Below are positions 30,780 through 30,864 of a DNA stretch of 30,864 nt, piece after piece. Origin of the DNA: Nitrospinae bacterium RIFCSPLOWO2_12_39_16 (lineage in GTDB: Bacteria; Nitrospinota; Nitrospinia; UBA9942); NCBI GenBank assembly GCA_001805005.1, contig MHDO01000056.1:1-30864 (forward strand), written 5' to 3'. A program made the translations under genes and the position numbers. Below the pieces are notes generated by a model. The model was not told the DNA's origin, made no database searches, and worked only from the letters and a program-made list of their open reading frames with translations. The first letter of the stretch is position 1; each line of letters begins with the position of its first letter.

Positions 30780-30864
30780 CTAATCGCCTTTGCTATTTGA
30801 ACCTTGACTCGTTGATTGTTCTTCTAAGTCCCTTTTCTTTCCAATTCTGTAAGCGTCAACTACA
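30780..30864 (-). CDS. C-terminal end of a possible cassette gene (5' part outside window)
   Basis: My reverse-strand translation gives an open frame entering from the right edge and ending at TAG (30782-30780): VVDAYRIGKKRDLEEQSTSQ then GSNSKGD. The piece is too short to identify; it is polar and looks like a disordered tail. The stop lies 2 nt before the attC-like site, the usual arrangement for an integron cassette ORF. By chance alone an open frame this short would not be significant, so the position is the main support. Confidence 0.4.
   Translation of the reverse strand, partial: VVDAYRIGKKRDLEEQSTSQGSNSKGD

Overview
The window is an AT-rich bacterial chromosome segment from a Gram-negative, piliated organism. 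It encodes an outer membrane (TonB receptor and several beta-barrels), type IV pilus retraction motors, MreB/RodZ shape proteins and the alpha subunit of two-subunit glycyl-tRNA synthetase. Base composition and gene types would suit a Nitrospirota or deltaproteobacterium-like lineage. That placement is inferred, because no rRNA or other firm marker is present.

Layout, left to right. (1) The 5' part of mreB on the minus strand (1-782). (2) A divergent plus-strand operon (about 975-8769) that looks like a complete TonB-dependent uptake system: a His-rich exported protein, a beta-barrel starting with CDFC, a TlpA-like thioredoxin, a TonB-dependent receptor, an Asp-box (sialidase-fold) protein with a CPCCR motif, then ExbB, ExbD and TonB, closed by a Rho-independent terminator at 8918-8941. 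(3) A B12-binding radical SAM gene followed by an RNase D remnant, beside a minus-strand glyQ that has no glyS next to it. (4) A housekeeping run: nrnA, rodZ, a purine nucleoside phosphorylase gene and aroE. (5) A type IV pilus block: pilT, a second PilT/PilU-type ATPase, a zinc-ribbon plus degenerate-receiver protein, a stand-alone cyclic-nucleotide-binding protein, pilC and a PilS-like histidine kinase. (6) A FecR-domain protein and two beta-barrel proteins, tail-to-tail with a CHASE2-adenylate cyclase. (7) A COG2187-type kinase and a COG0645-type P-loop kinase as separate genes, then nadK. (8) At the right edge, an attC-like site with the end of a minus-strand ORF, which looks like the last cassette of an integron array lying to the right.

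How the parts may work together. Block 2 is self-contained: receptor, energising complex and periplasmic thiol and metal-binding helpers. Cysteine and histidine motifs suggest a transition metal such as copper, but the substrate is not proven. The cyclase in block 6 could make cAMP in response to an envelope signal, and the cNMP-binding protein in the pilus block is a plausible receiver for it; this is inference.

The most striking structural theme is the gaps between genes. About a dozen contain imperfect hairpins built by reiterating short words (CCACAGAC/GTCTGTGG, TTCGTG, TTGAAT/ATTCAA, GAGCAATAAG, GATGAGTTT), a different word family in each group of gaps. Related repeat material also lies inside three coding regions without breaking the frame: the signal peptide of the Asp-box protein, the TonB linker and AroE. 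A separate element at 2545-2728 has competing helices and resembles a structured RNA or a palindromic mobile repeat.
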